Assembly (NCBI RefSeq): GCF_000002985.6
Contig: NC_003280.10
Location: 4,522,501-4,586,500, forward strand
Reading direction: 5' to 3'
DNA: 64,000 nt
From: Caenorhabditis elegans
Taxonomy: Eukaryota > Nematoda > Chromadorea > Rhabditida > Rhabditidae
The notes beneath the pieces were generated by a model. The model had not been told where the DNA came from. It made no database searches and saw only the letters and a list, made by a program, of their open reading frames with translations. This document shows, piece after piece, positions 23,861 to 33,716 of this stretch. The translations under genes were made by a program, and so were the position numbers. Each line of letters opens with the position of its first letter. Positions within the stretch are counted from its first letter, which is position 1.

Positions 23861-24607
23861 CACTGTATGAATCACAAACCTGGCGCTTTGTAAATTTTTC
23901 AGAACACAAAAATTCCATTTTTAAAAAATCCCCAAAACATTTTTTCCATTCCACCGGAGACCTCTGGAGATTTCTGGAACCTCAACATAATAGCAAACGA
24001 TTTCTTGATCTTCTAGTTACCATTATATCCTACAAAATCGTAAAACAATTCGTCCAATCTGCCACTCCCTTGATAGATTTTGTTTGACCATTGTGTTTCT
24101 GATTGTGAGTATAGTTTGATCTAAAGTCTCCAAAAAACCAAAAAAAACGTCGGTTTATTTTTTAACCTCGAAAAAAAGTGGAGACTGCACGCGGACAGTA
24201 ATGATATCAGAAAATCATTGTACGACGTCTAATTGGCGCCAAATTTAGTTGTGATTACAATTTGGGGAAATTTTTACTTTTATGTAAAATAGAAAATAGG
24301 CAACACGGAAATAATTTGAGAATTTTCGACATTTAAAATTGTATGTTTTAATAGGTCATTACAAAACATTTATCGACAACGGAGCACATTGAAATAAAAA
24401 AGTCAATCTGAAAATATTTTTAGGACACCTTTTCAGCGAATTGTTGAAGCATTGCCCTACTATAAGAGTATTACAAAAATGCCTTACTTAACCAAATGTT
24501 TCCAGTTTTTTCATTATATATATATATATATTAGTTTAGGGATACTGCAAGTTTTAGTAGTTTGCCCAAATTCACCACTTTTTCAAAACATCAAATACCA
24601 TATCAAA

Positions 24608-24892
24608 ATGTTTTCCCTAGACAAAAACAATATTCAATCCACCGTCGACCTTCTCAATTTCCACTTGAAATTCACACATGATGTTCAATTGTTTCTAGCC
24701 TTTCCCTTCAACCAATACATTTCAGTCGGCATCTACATATTCATTCGAGTATTTGTTTCTATTTCAATTCTCATGTCCTTTCTTTTTTCAATCCACCTTC
24801 CACTTTCCTCTCTCTTTGTTGCCATTTTAATTCTCATTTCAATCTTTTTTTTTCTCCCCCGCCTCGGAAAGTTTTACTTTGTTAACTTTTGA
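24608..24892 (+). CDS. Candidate 94-aa small membrane protein
   Basis: An uninterrupted frame from an ATG in AAAATG context encodes a polar N-terminal third (MFSLDKNNIQSTVDLLNF) and then two strongly hydrophobic segments (GIYIFIRVFVSISILMSFLF and SLFVAILILISIFFF). Pyrimidine-rich DNA makes such hydrophobic frames common by chance, and no homologue is recognised. It may be one exon of a longer gene. Confidence 0.25.
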   Translation: MFSLDKNNIQSTVDLLNFHLKFTHDVQLFLAFPFNQYISVGIYIFIRVFVSISILMSFLFSIHLPLSSLFVAILILISIFFFLPRLGKFYFVNF

Positions 24893-25622
24893 TACTCTTG
24901 GCCAGCCATCTGCCCGAATAGAAGTTGTTTGTTTGAATCAGTACGTGTGTAAAGCATTAAAATAGCCAAAATGAGATGTCTCGCGAATTTTGGCTGACCT
25001 CAATAACAATTACAGCAACATGCGGTGAGAGATGAGAAGATGAAGTAATTAAATTGAACGTGACGACGACAGATTGAATTGGTCAGAAAATTTATATTTT
25101 ATACGGTTTGTGTGAGCTCAATTGGCTCAAGTTTGCAAAATTTGACTGAAATTGACAGACTGGCAACTGGCAGAAACTGATTAAAAAATAACAATTTTGA
25201 AAGAATTTGGTAAATTTGCAAATTGCAGATAGTTATTTTATTTACGACAAAAATTGCATTTTTCTGAAATTTTGAAAGCCAAAAATTTTTCAAGAGATTG
25301 GACGGCATACAAAATTAGGCTGACGTGCCTGCCTAACTTTTCAGCCCTATTTTTAAAAATTGCAACCCCGTTTAAACTAAAACACAATGAATATTTTGGG
25401 CAGATAATATAGTAATCTTGCAAAAAAAAAATTGGCAAAACCCTGTTTCTGCAAAATTTCATCTAGATGATCAAAGATTAACCTTAATTTTTTCTAATTA
25501 TTGAGACGAATCATTGATGAGATTGATAGAACAATTTTCCAACTTTTATTCAAACGAAAAAAACATTTCAATGGGCAAAAAATGTTGCTCAAAACTATAA
25601 ATGTCTTTTCATAACGTTGCAA

Positions 25623-25833
25623 TGGTAGGCAGGCACTCTCTGATGCTAGCCTACCCGCCTGCCTATCTGCCTACCGGCAATGCATGGCGTTTTTGCGAAT
25701 TGCTATAAATGAATTGCTATAAATTCCTCAGTTTCTCCTATCAATCTTAAAAGGTACAATTTAAAAGTAGGCAACGTATGGCATGAGGCAGGCATGAGGC
25801 AGGCGTACGTCACGTTGAAGACAGGTAGGTAGG
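25623..25833 (+). repeat. GGCAGGCA/CCTGCCTACC dispersed repeat
   Basis: GGTAGGCAGGCA at 25.63 kb faces CCTACCCGCCTGCCTATCTG a few bases on, forming an imperfect foldback. More GGCATGAGGCAGG and AGACAGGTAGGTAGG words run to 25.83 kb. Confidence 0.6.
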
Positions 25834-25849
25834 CGTAATTTTCCCAAAA

Positions 25850-26164
25850 ACTTACTATAGAACTTCTTCACTACAATTTCAAAAACTCACCAACTTTTTT
25901 CCAAGAAACTCTACAACGTGGCCTTGTCAAACAAAAAATTCAAAAAACTGTCCCAATTAGACCTTCAACTGATAAAGACATTACCAATTTGCCGTTCAAC
26001 CCCATCGAAGACGAAACAACATTTGACGTCACCAAAAACGTTTCGACCAAAAATCTTTTCGTTTCAAGCAAAACACATAAATTGTGGTTCATTTGTCGAA
26101 TTGTTTCCGTGTGGAGATACCAAAATATCACTAGATTCTTCTGACCTTCAATATTTTAAGCTGT
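25850..26164 (+). pseudogene. Coding-like island, possibly a decayed gene
   Basis: One frame reads TVPIRPSTDKDITNLPFNPI and on through an acidic Thr/Val stretch to WFICRIVSVWRYQ. A second frame is also open and looks protein-like nearer the end (GSFVELFPCGDTKISLDSSD). The shift between frames and the lack of a start codon fit an old exon or pseudogene. No family is recognised. Confidence 0.25.
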
Positions 26165-27384
26165 AGTCTACAAGACTAGATGACCCGTGCTAATGACCAA
26201 GTAATTGCCAATTGAATAGGTTTCAGTTAAAAAAAAAGAACAATAGAAACTTCTAAAAGCTTTGCTTATCACTAAAAGTACGACACTAATAGTAGGAATT
26301 GTTGTAATTTCTTCCTTCACTTTTCATTTTTGCTTCTGTTCTGTAACATCATTTAATTCTATTGTCCAATGTGTTAACTCAATGATAAAAACTAGCTTCT
26401 CTTGATATTTTGTCAATTTGTTTTTAGGCAAAAGGTTCTGGTCCAGACAATATGTGGGCGTATGAAGGACACCTAGCAGGTTTCTTTTTTTTACTTTACT
26501 CTATAAAATGTAAGAAATGGGAAATGTTCTACTACTTTTTGATTCACTTTTTTATAGTGTTGATTAGTTAAAACAATAAGAAGCCAAAATTAAAATTTTC
26601 CAAATAAATTTTCCCCAGTTTTTTTTTCTGATTTAGAACTCACCTTCTATTCCGAATTCCGCAAAAACCGCTGTTGAAAAAATAATACCGGGCTCGAAAA
26701 AAATTCAGATATTTTTGTGTATTTTTTTGTTTAAATTCAATTTTTATTTAATTTCAAACGGAATTCTTTATATTTTTGTTTTTTTTTAAATATTTTTGCA
26801 TTAAATTTTTTTCAAAATGATTTTTATTCAAATTTCAAAAAATACTGAAAATTGAAACCGCTTTTGTAACTAAAAATTTAAAAAAAAATTCTGTCGAAAT
26901 ATTGTCTTTACAAGAATTAAGGTACGCAATTTCATGCGCCTACTTTGTGCCTACGAGCATACCTACTACCTTGTCTAATTTTTTAATGATTTTTTAGTCG
27001 ATGAAATAATGTACATAAAAACAAATTTTGAATTGCTGAGCTCTAGTTCAATAACTTTAAAAATGCAGTCGAATAGAAGTAGGTAGGTAGGTAGGCAAGT
27101 AGGCACAAAAACTTATCCGAATTCATAACCATAATGATTTTCCAAATATTTTAACCTAGACGAACCTTTGAATAAAAAAATCTATAATTTTCTTCTAGCT
27201 TCTTCAAAGATAATAAAAATCAGAATAAATTGTGAAAAAATTATAAACTGATTAACTCCGGCCTGAATTGATGTCAGCTGCCCATTTTTAATCTACCGTG
27301 ACTACCTAGATGGGTACATCTGTATTTTTGTAGCCATTGGACCTTAACTAGGCAAAACAAGTACCCATAATATCACAAATCAGC

Positions 27385-27643
27385 ATGTTTTCTCCGTCCA
27401 AACATCCTTGTTTTCATCGTAAAATCAGTCAGAAGGTATCACCAAAAACGTGTTGATACCCAAAAAAAATATATCAAAAATCAGTGCATAGAGTTCGACG
27501 AACAAACTCTAAACATTTATGGAACACGAGATTTCAAATTCAAATTACCCTACTTGTCAAATGAACCAATATCTTTAGCCTATCAACTCCCACTGATAAC
27601 TCAAATGAAGTCGTCGAGGACGTGTCGGCAATCGGCCGAATAG
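27385..27643 (+). CDS. Candidate two-exon small gene, 69 aa
   Basis: Exon 27385-27435 (MFSPSKHPCFHRKISQK) ends at a GTATCA donor. A 49-nt intron ending in AAATCAG follows, and exon 27485-27643 begins CIEFDEQTLNIYGTRDFKF and stops after RQSAE. The intron length and phase are typical for the genome. An alternative frame from 27571 (NEVVEDVSAIGRIANLQ) is also open, so a frameshifted or larger gene is possible. Function unknown. Confidence 0.3.
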
Positions 27644-28012
27644 CCAATTTACAAAACTCAATCATCAAGTTGCCAATCTCTTTTTACCCCTACCTACCCC
27701 GCCAAGGTTACCACATTCGGTTTGTTCTCCACTGTATATCAACCCGTGATGATAAAAAGAGAGTAGACCTATCTATTTTTTATTTCAAATTCTCCTCCTC
27801 TTTCTACTTGTTCGATTTGCCATTCGAGATGGAGAGGAAAAGAAATATAAAGAAAAAAGAAGGCGGGCTTGAAGTCGCCTCTTCAATTTGACAATATTCT
27901 TCATTTCAACAACCACCTGGCCACTTGTAGACTTACTTCCGCCCCCGTACTACTCTTCTGATCTGACCCTTTCATCTCGAATCGCACATGGTTTCAGTGC
28001 TTCATTTGAAGC

Positions 28013-28215
28013 TGCCTTGGTAGGCAGAGACATATTCAGGCCTTCGTACCTGCTCATTGCCTATTCAGTATATTTTAAACGTCAATATTTGGTATTTTCA
28101 CAGTTTAGGCTTACGCCGCCAGCTAAAAAAGTTCAAGCCGAGCCATAGGTTAGCAGTAGGCACGGATAAGGCTGCTTTGGTAGGCAGGTACGCGTAGGTA
28201 CCTGCCTACCGCCTA
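28013..28215 (+). repeat. GGTAGGCAGG dispersed repeat
   Basis: Several GGTAGGCAG words (28.02 and 28.18 kb) and an inverted CCTGCCTACCGCC (28.20 kb) frame a diverged duplication. CTCATTGCCTATTCAGTATAT at 28.05 kb resembles CCTACCGCCTATTCATTTAA at 28.2 kb, each followed by a TGGTATTT/TGGTTCTTGCACAG-type sequence. Confidence 0.5.
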
Positions 28216-28600
28216 TTCATTTAATTCTGACTGGAAATCTGATATTTGGTTCTTGCACAGTCTAGGTTGTTTTTTGAAAATTGTTCATTGATTTGCTGAA
28301 AGTTTAGCCTGTTCAGTTTAGGAGAAAGCACGCGTAGGTAACTGATTTCTTAATTCTCACTGTATCAATGCAATTATGCTTTATCCTTCTGACGCACGAC
28401 GTTCAGTCTCTAGTTAGTGTTTGTTTGTGATATTTCAAGCATCCGACATTTTACAGGTCTTTTTTTACAATTTACCTAATTTAACTTTTCTGCCAATTGA
28501 AACTTTTTTTTGTGAATTTTCGATTTTCTTTTTTTTAAACTTGTTTTTTCCCTTCTTTCCTTTATTTTCTCCTGCTTTCAGTTTTGATTTCCAGTTAAAA

Positions 28601-29410
28601 ATGGTGCAAATCTGGCAAATGGAGCCATACCCATGTGGTGACCCAAGACTCCCACATCATCTTTTCCCACCAAAGAAGATCACTCCAGATGAGTTGAGCA
28701 AGAGAACCGGAACACTTTACTGGAAGTTGGACACACTTGATCAAGTTGCTCTTGCCAAGCGATTGACAACCTTGAAGCTGGAGCATAGTTTCAAAAAAGA
28801 GGATATTTTCACTTTGGACGCCGAGACAACTGCTAACTTCGATGATAAGATCGAGGAGTTATTCGAGGAATCATCGGTTCCATTTGAGCAGGCAAGAATG
28901 ATCATTGAGGGTACAGCTTATTATGATGTGGAGGATAAGAATGGTCAATGGGTCCGTATTTTCTGCGAGTACGGGGATTTGATTTTGATTCCAGCCAACA
29001 CTTGCTTCAGATTCACAACCACACCACATGTAAGTGCTACAGTTTTTGAGGTAGTTTTGAAAAATGATAGAGAAAAGGCCATTAATGTAGGCGCCGAAAC
29101 GCCTGCTTCGTCTGTCTATCTAGACCGACCTCGTGACGTGAGCTGCGCTTTCTGTCTAGTACGGCGCGGAACCAAAAAGTGTCCGGCGGCAGATAGGCAG
29201 GCAGATGTCAGGCAGGTGCCTGACCCTGAAAACGCGCCTGCCTACTATAGAAGCTAGTCTCAACTTTTTTTTTTGAGAAAAAACTAAATACTGAAAATGT
29301 GATTTTTCAAATTTGAATTTTTTAAACTTTTAGAGACTTAAAAACCCTGGTTTTTTTTTCAGAACTTTGTCAAAATGCGTCGATTCTACAAAGATGAAGA
29401 TTCCGAGTAA
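28601..29410 (+). CDS. Acireductone-dioxygenase-like protein, predicted catalytically inactive
   Basis: Two exons (28601-29029, 29363-29410) encode a 158-aa cupin. [58 protein letters not shown] and MRRFYKD align with the methionine-salvage enzyme that oxidises acireductone. The metal site does not match. Where active enzymes have EHLHxxxE, this protein has ESSVPFEQA: both His become Ser/Val and the aligned Glu becomes Gln. The fourth ligand His, in PAGxxHRF, is Phe here (NTCFRF). The C-terminus is about 20 residues shorter than usual. The fold core is kept, so a pseudoenzyme with a binding or regulatory role is likely. The start lies just after a TTTCCAG that may be a trans-splice acceptor. 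Codon use is better than in neighbouring ORFs, suggesting steady expression. Confidence 0.9.
29095..29250 (+). repeat. GGCAGGCAG repeat in the dioxygenase-like gene's intron
   Basis: GATAGGCAGGCAGATGTCAGGCAGGTGCCTG and CGCCTGCCTAC words fill the end of the intron. They keep the exon 1 frame open for another 75 codons, which is a repeat artefact or, less likely, a retained-intron isoform. Confidence 0.5.
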
Positions 29411-31516
29411 CGATTCGCCCAACACAAAAACACCATAAAATCCCTAACTGACCTTTTTTCCTAAATTTCCAAACTCTGAAATCAAATCAGTTTGTACAAA
29501 AAAATTGTCTTGTAAACTTTTCAAACCAGGCCCGGTAAAAAAAAAACTAAAAACTTCTGAAAATTCCCTTCCCATCTGTCTTGTAAATAGAGCTCTCTTC
29601 ATCTCTATCTCGATATTTTCTTTCCTTTTTTATTATTTTTTTTTGCAACTAAAACTCAATAAAAAACCAATTTTCTTCGTCTTTCAACTTTGCACATTGA
29701 AACAGCACTGCTAAAGCAAAAAGAGATCAGTAGCAGATGGTCTCATCGATGAACTTATTGATAAGAAAAAGAGTAATAGTGTGTGAAAGATAGAGTACAC
29801 AGGGGTAATGATGTAAGGTTTTACTCGAAAAGTTGAAAAATGCACGGAATCATTGTGATAAGAGCATGGGTTAAAAGGGTTAAGAGAGATGAGGCAATAG
29901 TTGGCATTTTTAATGCATTTGCTGTAGTTTCAAGGTATTTCAATTAAGGTATACCAACTGTTTTTTTTTAATTTTACGAATAGTTTATCACAATTTTCGC
30001 AAATATCTTCGATTTGCATTCACCCTCTTGTAAGTCTTGTCAACTCCAACATAGATTGCCACAAAACAGGTGATTTTATTTGAAACGTTTTTATAGCCTA
30101 CGTCTGCCTTACCAACGACCTATTTTATTTTGGCATAAACTCGAAGGCTCTAGGCTTCAACAACTCATTTCTTAAAGATGGAGTACCAATATTTCCTTGT
30201 TACTACCGAATTTCCTATTGAAATGCTCTAAAATTATTTTAGAAAAAAGTTTTGGAAGCAGGTATACTTACAGCTTAAATCTCATATTCTGCAAAATCAT
30301 TACAAAATTGAGTAGTTTTGAGACATTTTGGGTATAGAAAACCAAAAGTCTCAAATTTCGAAACTCCACCTTTAATTCCAAATGAACTTTGATACTGTTT
30401 CTACCAATTTTCTTTGTCTTTTCTGTTTTCCAGAATAAATAAATTTGATAAGGAATCTTATCTCGATTCAGGAGAATTTATGTTGAATCTATGAATTTTC
30501 TGAATGGAAACTGATTTTTTTATTATTTTGTAACCAGTATCATTTGAAGTTCAAGTTAGAAACAAATCCGGTTTTATTTTAAAGTACTAGTTCGAGAAAC
30601 AATTGTTTGTTAGAAGAGAATGGCGAAGTTAAAGTTATTTTTCCCCTGTTCAATAGTTTCGTTTTGATTTTAACAGAAAGTATTTTTTTTTTGTTTTTTT
30701 CTATTTTAATTTCAAAATTTCTATTTTTTCAAGTGTCTTGACCGGAAACAAGAATTACCAACGCAAACTTTATCAGCTTATGGCTGAAAAATGTCATAAC
30801 ACATTTCATGACCCTTATCAATTATTTCAATAGTAAAACGCCCACAAGCAATGCAATATTCCTTCCGTGTTTATTGCTAAGTTGGTGAATATTTAAAGGG
30901 ACACGGAAGAAAGGAACAATCAGTTATCTAGTCTCAATTTTGTTAAATTTACATCCTTTAAGGTAATGAAACAACATTTTCGATTTGAAAAAAAAAAATT
31001 TTGATAGACTGTTTTCGTTTTTGAAAAGGTCGTCCTCTATAAAATATGAAACACTTTTAATTTTCGCCTTGTTGAATCAATATTTTAAAAGTTTAAATTT
31101 CTCTGTTAACTTGGCCGATTCTTAAAAAAAATAGCTTTAAAAACTAAACCTTATCGCCCGTAAGCACAAAACTTCCTTCATTCTAGGAGATTGAAACCTG
31201 CCTAAAATAATACTTTCTTTTAATGTACAAGGGGTTTTAGCTTATTAATCCAATTTTTAACAAAAAGTAGATGGCAGTAGGCAAGCTTGTACGCCTAATG
31301 GCTTGCCTCCGCCTATTATTATTAGATACTTGCAAGTTCTTCCTGTCGTTATATATAAATAAAATTTACTTCAACATTTAGCAGGAAGCGATCATAAACT
31401 AAAATCATCATTACTTATATATAAAAAAATACATGAGGGATGTTACAATTGTAGTTTGTAGTCTGTGACGTCACACCTGCAAGGTGTTTCCGGCTGTTGA
31501 AGGGATTGTGGGTTGG
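29411..31516. other. Intergenic region, 3' end and repeats
   Basis: It begins with the 3' UTR of the dioxygenase-like gene, with an AATAAA at 29658-29663. The rest is AT-rich. A TATTTAAAG at about 30.89 kb followed by a short spliceable-looking leader ending in CTTTAAG/GTAATG (30.96 kb) could be a promoter, but no coding exon follows. A GGCAAGCTTG/CCTGCC repeat is at 31.27-31.31 kb. Confidence 0.45.
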
Positions 31517-31850
31517 GGTTAGTGGTGGGATATGGTCGGGATACTGTAGTAGTACTGTAGGGTTACTGTAGGATTACTGTAGTTTTGGAAAAATTGACTT
31601 TTTGTCTTTTGAAGTGATATTGGTTTAAGGTTAGTGGTGGGATATGGTCGGGGTACTGTAGTAGTACTGTAGTAGTACTGTAGTAGTACTGTAGGATTAC
31701 TGTATTTTTGAAAAAAATTGGCTTTTCGTCTTTTGAAGTGATATTGCTTTGGGGTTAGTGTCGGGATATGGTTGGGGTACTGTAGTTGTACTGTAGAGGT
31801 ACTGTAGGAGTACTGTAGGATTACTGTAGTTTGGGAAAAATTGACTTTTC
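31517..31850 (+). repeat. Three ~120-bp tandem units with TACTGTAG clusters
   Basis: Units starting near 31517, 31635 and 31755 each read GGTTAGTG-TGGGATATGGT-CGGG, then three to five TACTGTAG words, then GTAGTTTTGGAAAAATTGACTT and TTTTGAAGTGATATTG. The third unit runs directly into the heat-shock-element array. Confidence 0.8.
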
Positions 31851-31880
31851 GTCTATTGAACGGATATTGGAAACTTTGAG

Positions 31881-32440
31881 AAAATTCCGGAATGCTCCAG
31901 AACCTTCTGGAAAATTCGAGAAAATTCTGGAATGTTCCAGAACCTTCTGGAAAATCCGAGAAAATTCTGGAATGTTCCAGAACCTTCTGGAAAATTTGAG
32001 AAAATTCTGGAATGTTCCAGAACCTTCTGGAAAATCCGAGAAAATTCTGGAATGTTCCAGAACCTTCTGGAAAATTTGAGAAAATTCTGGAATGTTCCAG
32101 AACCTTCTGGAAAATTTGAGAAAATGCTGGAATGTTCCAGAACCTTCTGGAAAATCCGAGAAAATTCTGGAATGTTCCAGAACCTTCTGGAAAATTTGAG
32201 AAAATTCTGGAATGTTCCAGAACCTTCTGGAAAATCCGAGAAAATTCTGGAATGTTCCAGAACCTTCTGGAAAATTTGAGAAAATTCTGGAATGTTCCAG
32301 AACCTTCTGGAAAATTTGAGAAAATGCTGGAATGTTCCAGAACCTTCTGGAAAATTTGAGAAAATTCTGGAATGTTCCAGAACCTTCTGGAAAATTTGAG
32401 AAAATTCTGGAATGTTCCAGAACCTTCTGGAAAATTCGAG
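31881..32440 (+). repeat. 14 x 40-bp minisatellite forming a continuous heat-shock element
   Basis: Fourteen exact-length 40-bp units read AAAATTCTGGAATGTTCCAG followed by AACCTTCTGGAAAATTTGAG. In each unit TTC and GAA alternate every 5 bp (positions 5, 10, 15, 20, 25, 30, 40), and the register carries across unit borders because 40 is a multiple of 5. Only the module at position 35 varies (TTT, TCC or TTC). Units 3-7 and 8-12 form a 200-bp higher-order repeat that differs only in the sixth/eleventh unit. Both strands are open in several frames; that is a by-product of the repeat. Confidence 0.95.
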
Positions 32441-32446
32441 AAAATT

Positions 32447-32511
32447 CGTGGTGAGACCCTTCGTGGTGAGACCCTTCGTGGTGAGACCCATCTTGGCGAG
32501 ACCCATAAGTT
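32447..32511 (+). repeat. Short CGTGGTGAGACCC repeats
   Basis: Three copies of TTCGTGGTGAGACCC and a diverged fourth (TTGGCGAGACCCATA) link the two minisatellites. Related GGTCTCGCCACG words occur at 3.95 and 41.1 kb. Confidence 0.75.
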
Positions 32512-33207
32512 TTGGCGGGAAATTCAAATTTTCTGTGAAAAATTGTGGCGGGAATTCAAAATTTCTGTGAAAAATTTTGGCGGGAATTCAAAATTTCTGT
32601 GAAAAATTTTGGCGGGAATTCAAAATTTCTGTGAAAATTTTTAGCGGGAATTCAAATTTTCTGTGAAAAATTTTGGCGGGAATTCAAAATTTCTGTGAAA
32701 AATTTTGGCGGGAATTCAGAATTTCTGTGAAAATTTTTGGCGGGAATTCAAATTTTCTGTGAAAAATTTTGGCGGGAATTCAAAATTTCTGTGAAAAAAT
32801 TTGGCGGGAATTCAAAATTTCTGTGAAAAATTTTGGCGAGAATTCAAAATTTCTGTGAAAAAATTTGGCGGGAATTCAAAATTTCTGTGAAAAAATTTGG
32901 CGGGAATTCAAAATTTCTGTGAAAAATTTTGGCGGGAATTCAAAATTTCTGTGAAAAATTTTGGCGGGAATTCAAATTTTCTGTGAAAAATTTTGGCGGG
33001 AATTCAAAATTTCTGTGAAAAATTTTGGCGGGAATTCAAAATTTTTATGAAAAATTTTGGCGGGAATTCAAATTTTCTGTGAAAAATTATAACGGGAATT
33101 CAAGTTTTCTGTGAAAAATTTTGGCGGGAATTCAAATTTTCTGTGAAAAATTTTGGCGGGAATTCAAAATTTCTTTGAAAAATTTTGGCGGGAATTCAAA
33201 ATTTCTG
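32512..33207 (+). repeat. 22 x 32-bp minisatellite with E2F-like core
   Basis: About 22 units of TTTTGGCGGGAATTCAAAAT followed by TTCTGTGAAAAA, with 32-bp spacing. A few carry base changes (TTAGCGGG, GGCGAGAA, AACGGGAA). TTTTGGCGGGAA resembles the reverse complement of E2F/DP sites (TTCCCGCCAAAA). Most units keep the core intact. Confidence 0.9.
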
Positions 33208-33213
33208 AAAAAA

Positions 33214-33349
33214 AATTCTGGAATGTTCCAGAAGTTTCTAGAAAATTCGAGAAAAGTCTGTAATGTTCCAGAACTTTCTAGAAAAATCGGGAAAATTCTC
33301 GAATGTTCCAGAATTTTCTAGAAAATTCGAGAAAAGTCTGGAATGTTCA
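33214..33349 (+). repeat. Diverged heat-shock-element units
   Basis: Three and a part units related to the 31.9-32.4 kb array, with TTC/GAA still alternating every 5 bp (for example GAATGTTCCAGAAGTTTCTA then GAAAATTCGAGAA). It appears that the 32-bp repeat expanded inside, or was inserted into, a once longer array. Confidence 0.85.
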
Positions 33350-33686
33350 ATTCCCTGAAAAAATTCAAGAAACTTCTGCGAAGTTCTAGAACCTTTCAAG
33401 TTTTGATACTCCTAGAATATTCTGAAGTTTTAAGAATTAAAAAAAAACAGAAATTGTTATAGATAATTTCCAAAAACGCTCGCCAAAAACTTTCGGAAAG
33501 GACCGGAAAAAGTCTCATAAAAGTTCCAGGAAACTTGAGGTTTTAAAATTGTAATTGCTTAAAATTAAGTATATAATATTTATGTTGCTCGAAAACTTCC
33601 GGAAAACAAGGAAAAAAACGTTCCATCTGCAGTGAAATGCTTAGAAATTTCAGAATTTGATTTTAATTTTGAGTACGCCAGTCGGA

Positions 33687-33716
33687 GCACGCGCTTCAGC
33701 GCGTGCGAACGGCTGG
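33687..33716 (+). repeat. GC-rich hairpin and CTGG end
   Basis: GCACGCGC-TTCA-GCGCGTGC forms a perfect stem in otherwise AT-rich DNA and is followed by GAACGGCTGG. This is the layout of a Helitron 3' terminus. On its own it could also be an unrelated palindromic repeat. Confidence 0.6.

Larger units (their letters stand above)
21169..24607. other. Gene-poor region upstream of the receptor cluster
   Basis: 3.4 kb with no exon chain that can be supported. It holds the 5' region of receptor E, GAAACGAG/AACTATAA word repeats (21.7-21.8 kb), two CACGTGAGCA words (22.64-22.66 kb), a CCTGCCTACC cluster and a palindromic MITE flanked by direct repeats. A 63-aa acidic minus-strand frame at 21508-21699 is probably chance. 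Confidence 0.5.
31517..33716 (+). mobile_element. Candidate Helitron-derived repeat block
   Basis: The block combines ordered minisatellites (31.5-33.35 kb) with a right end that matches Helitron architecture. A perfect 8-bp GC-rich hairpin (33687-33694 with 33699-33706, loop TTCA) is followed six bases later by CTGG (33713-33716), a CTRR-type terminus, and then by T. No Rep/helicase ORF is present, so it would be nonautonomous. The left boundary (a 5' TC end) could not be fixed; 31517 is only where ordered repeats begin. Caenorhabditis Helitrons with heat-shock elements are known, which supports the call. Confidence 0.45.

Noticed and set aside
29030-29257. Read-through extension of the dioxygenase-like protein
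   Set aside because: It starts at a strong GTAAGT donor and is built from the GGCAGG repeat. The spliced exon restores the family motif MRRFYKD.
31853-32527. 224-codon minus-strand ORF with FSRRFWNIPEFSQIFQKVLE-type repeats
   Set aside because: It is only the HSE satellite read in frame. Three 40-bp units give 40 residues, and both strands are open because the unit lacks stops. No splice or start signals.
31500-33350. CRISPR-like array
   Set aside because: Repeats are contiguous without unique spacers, and the host is a nematode.
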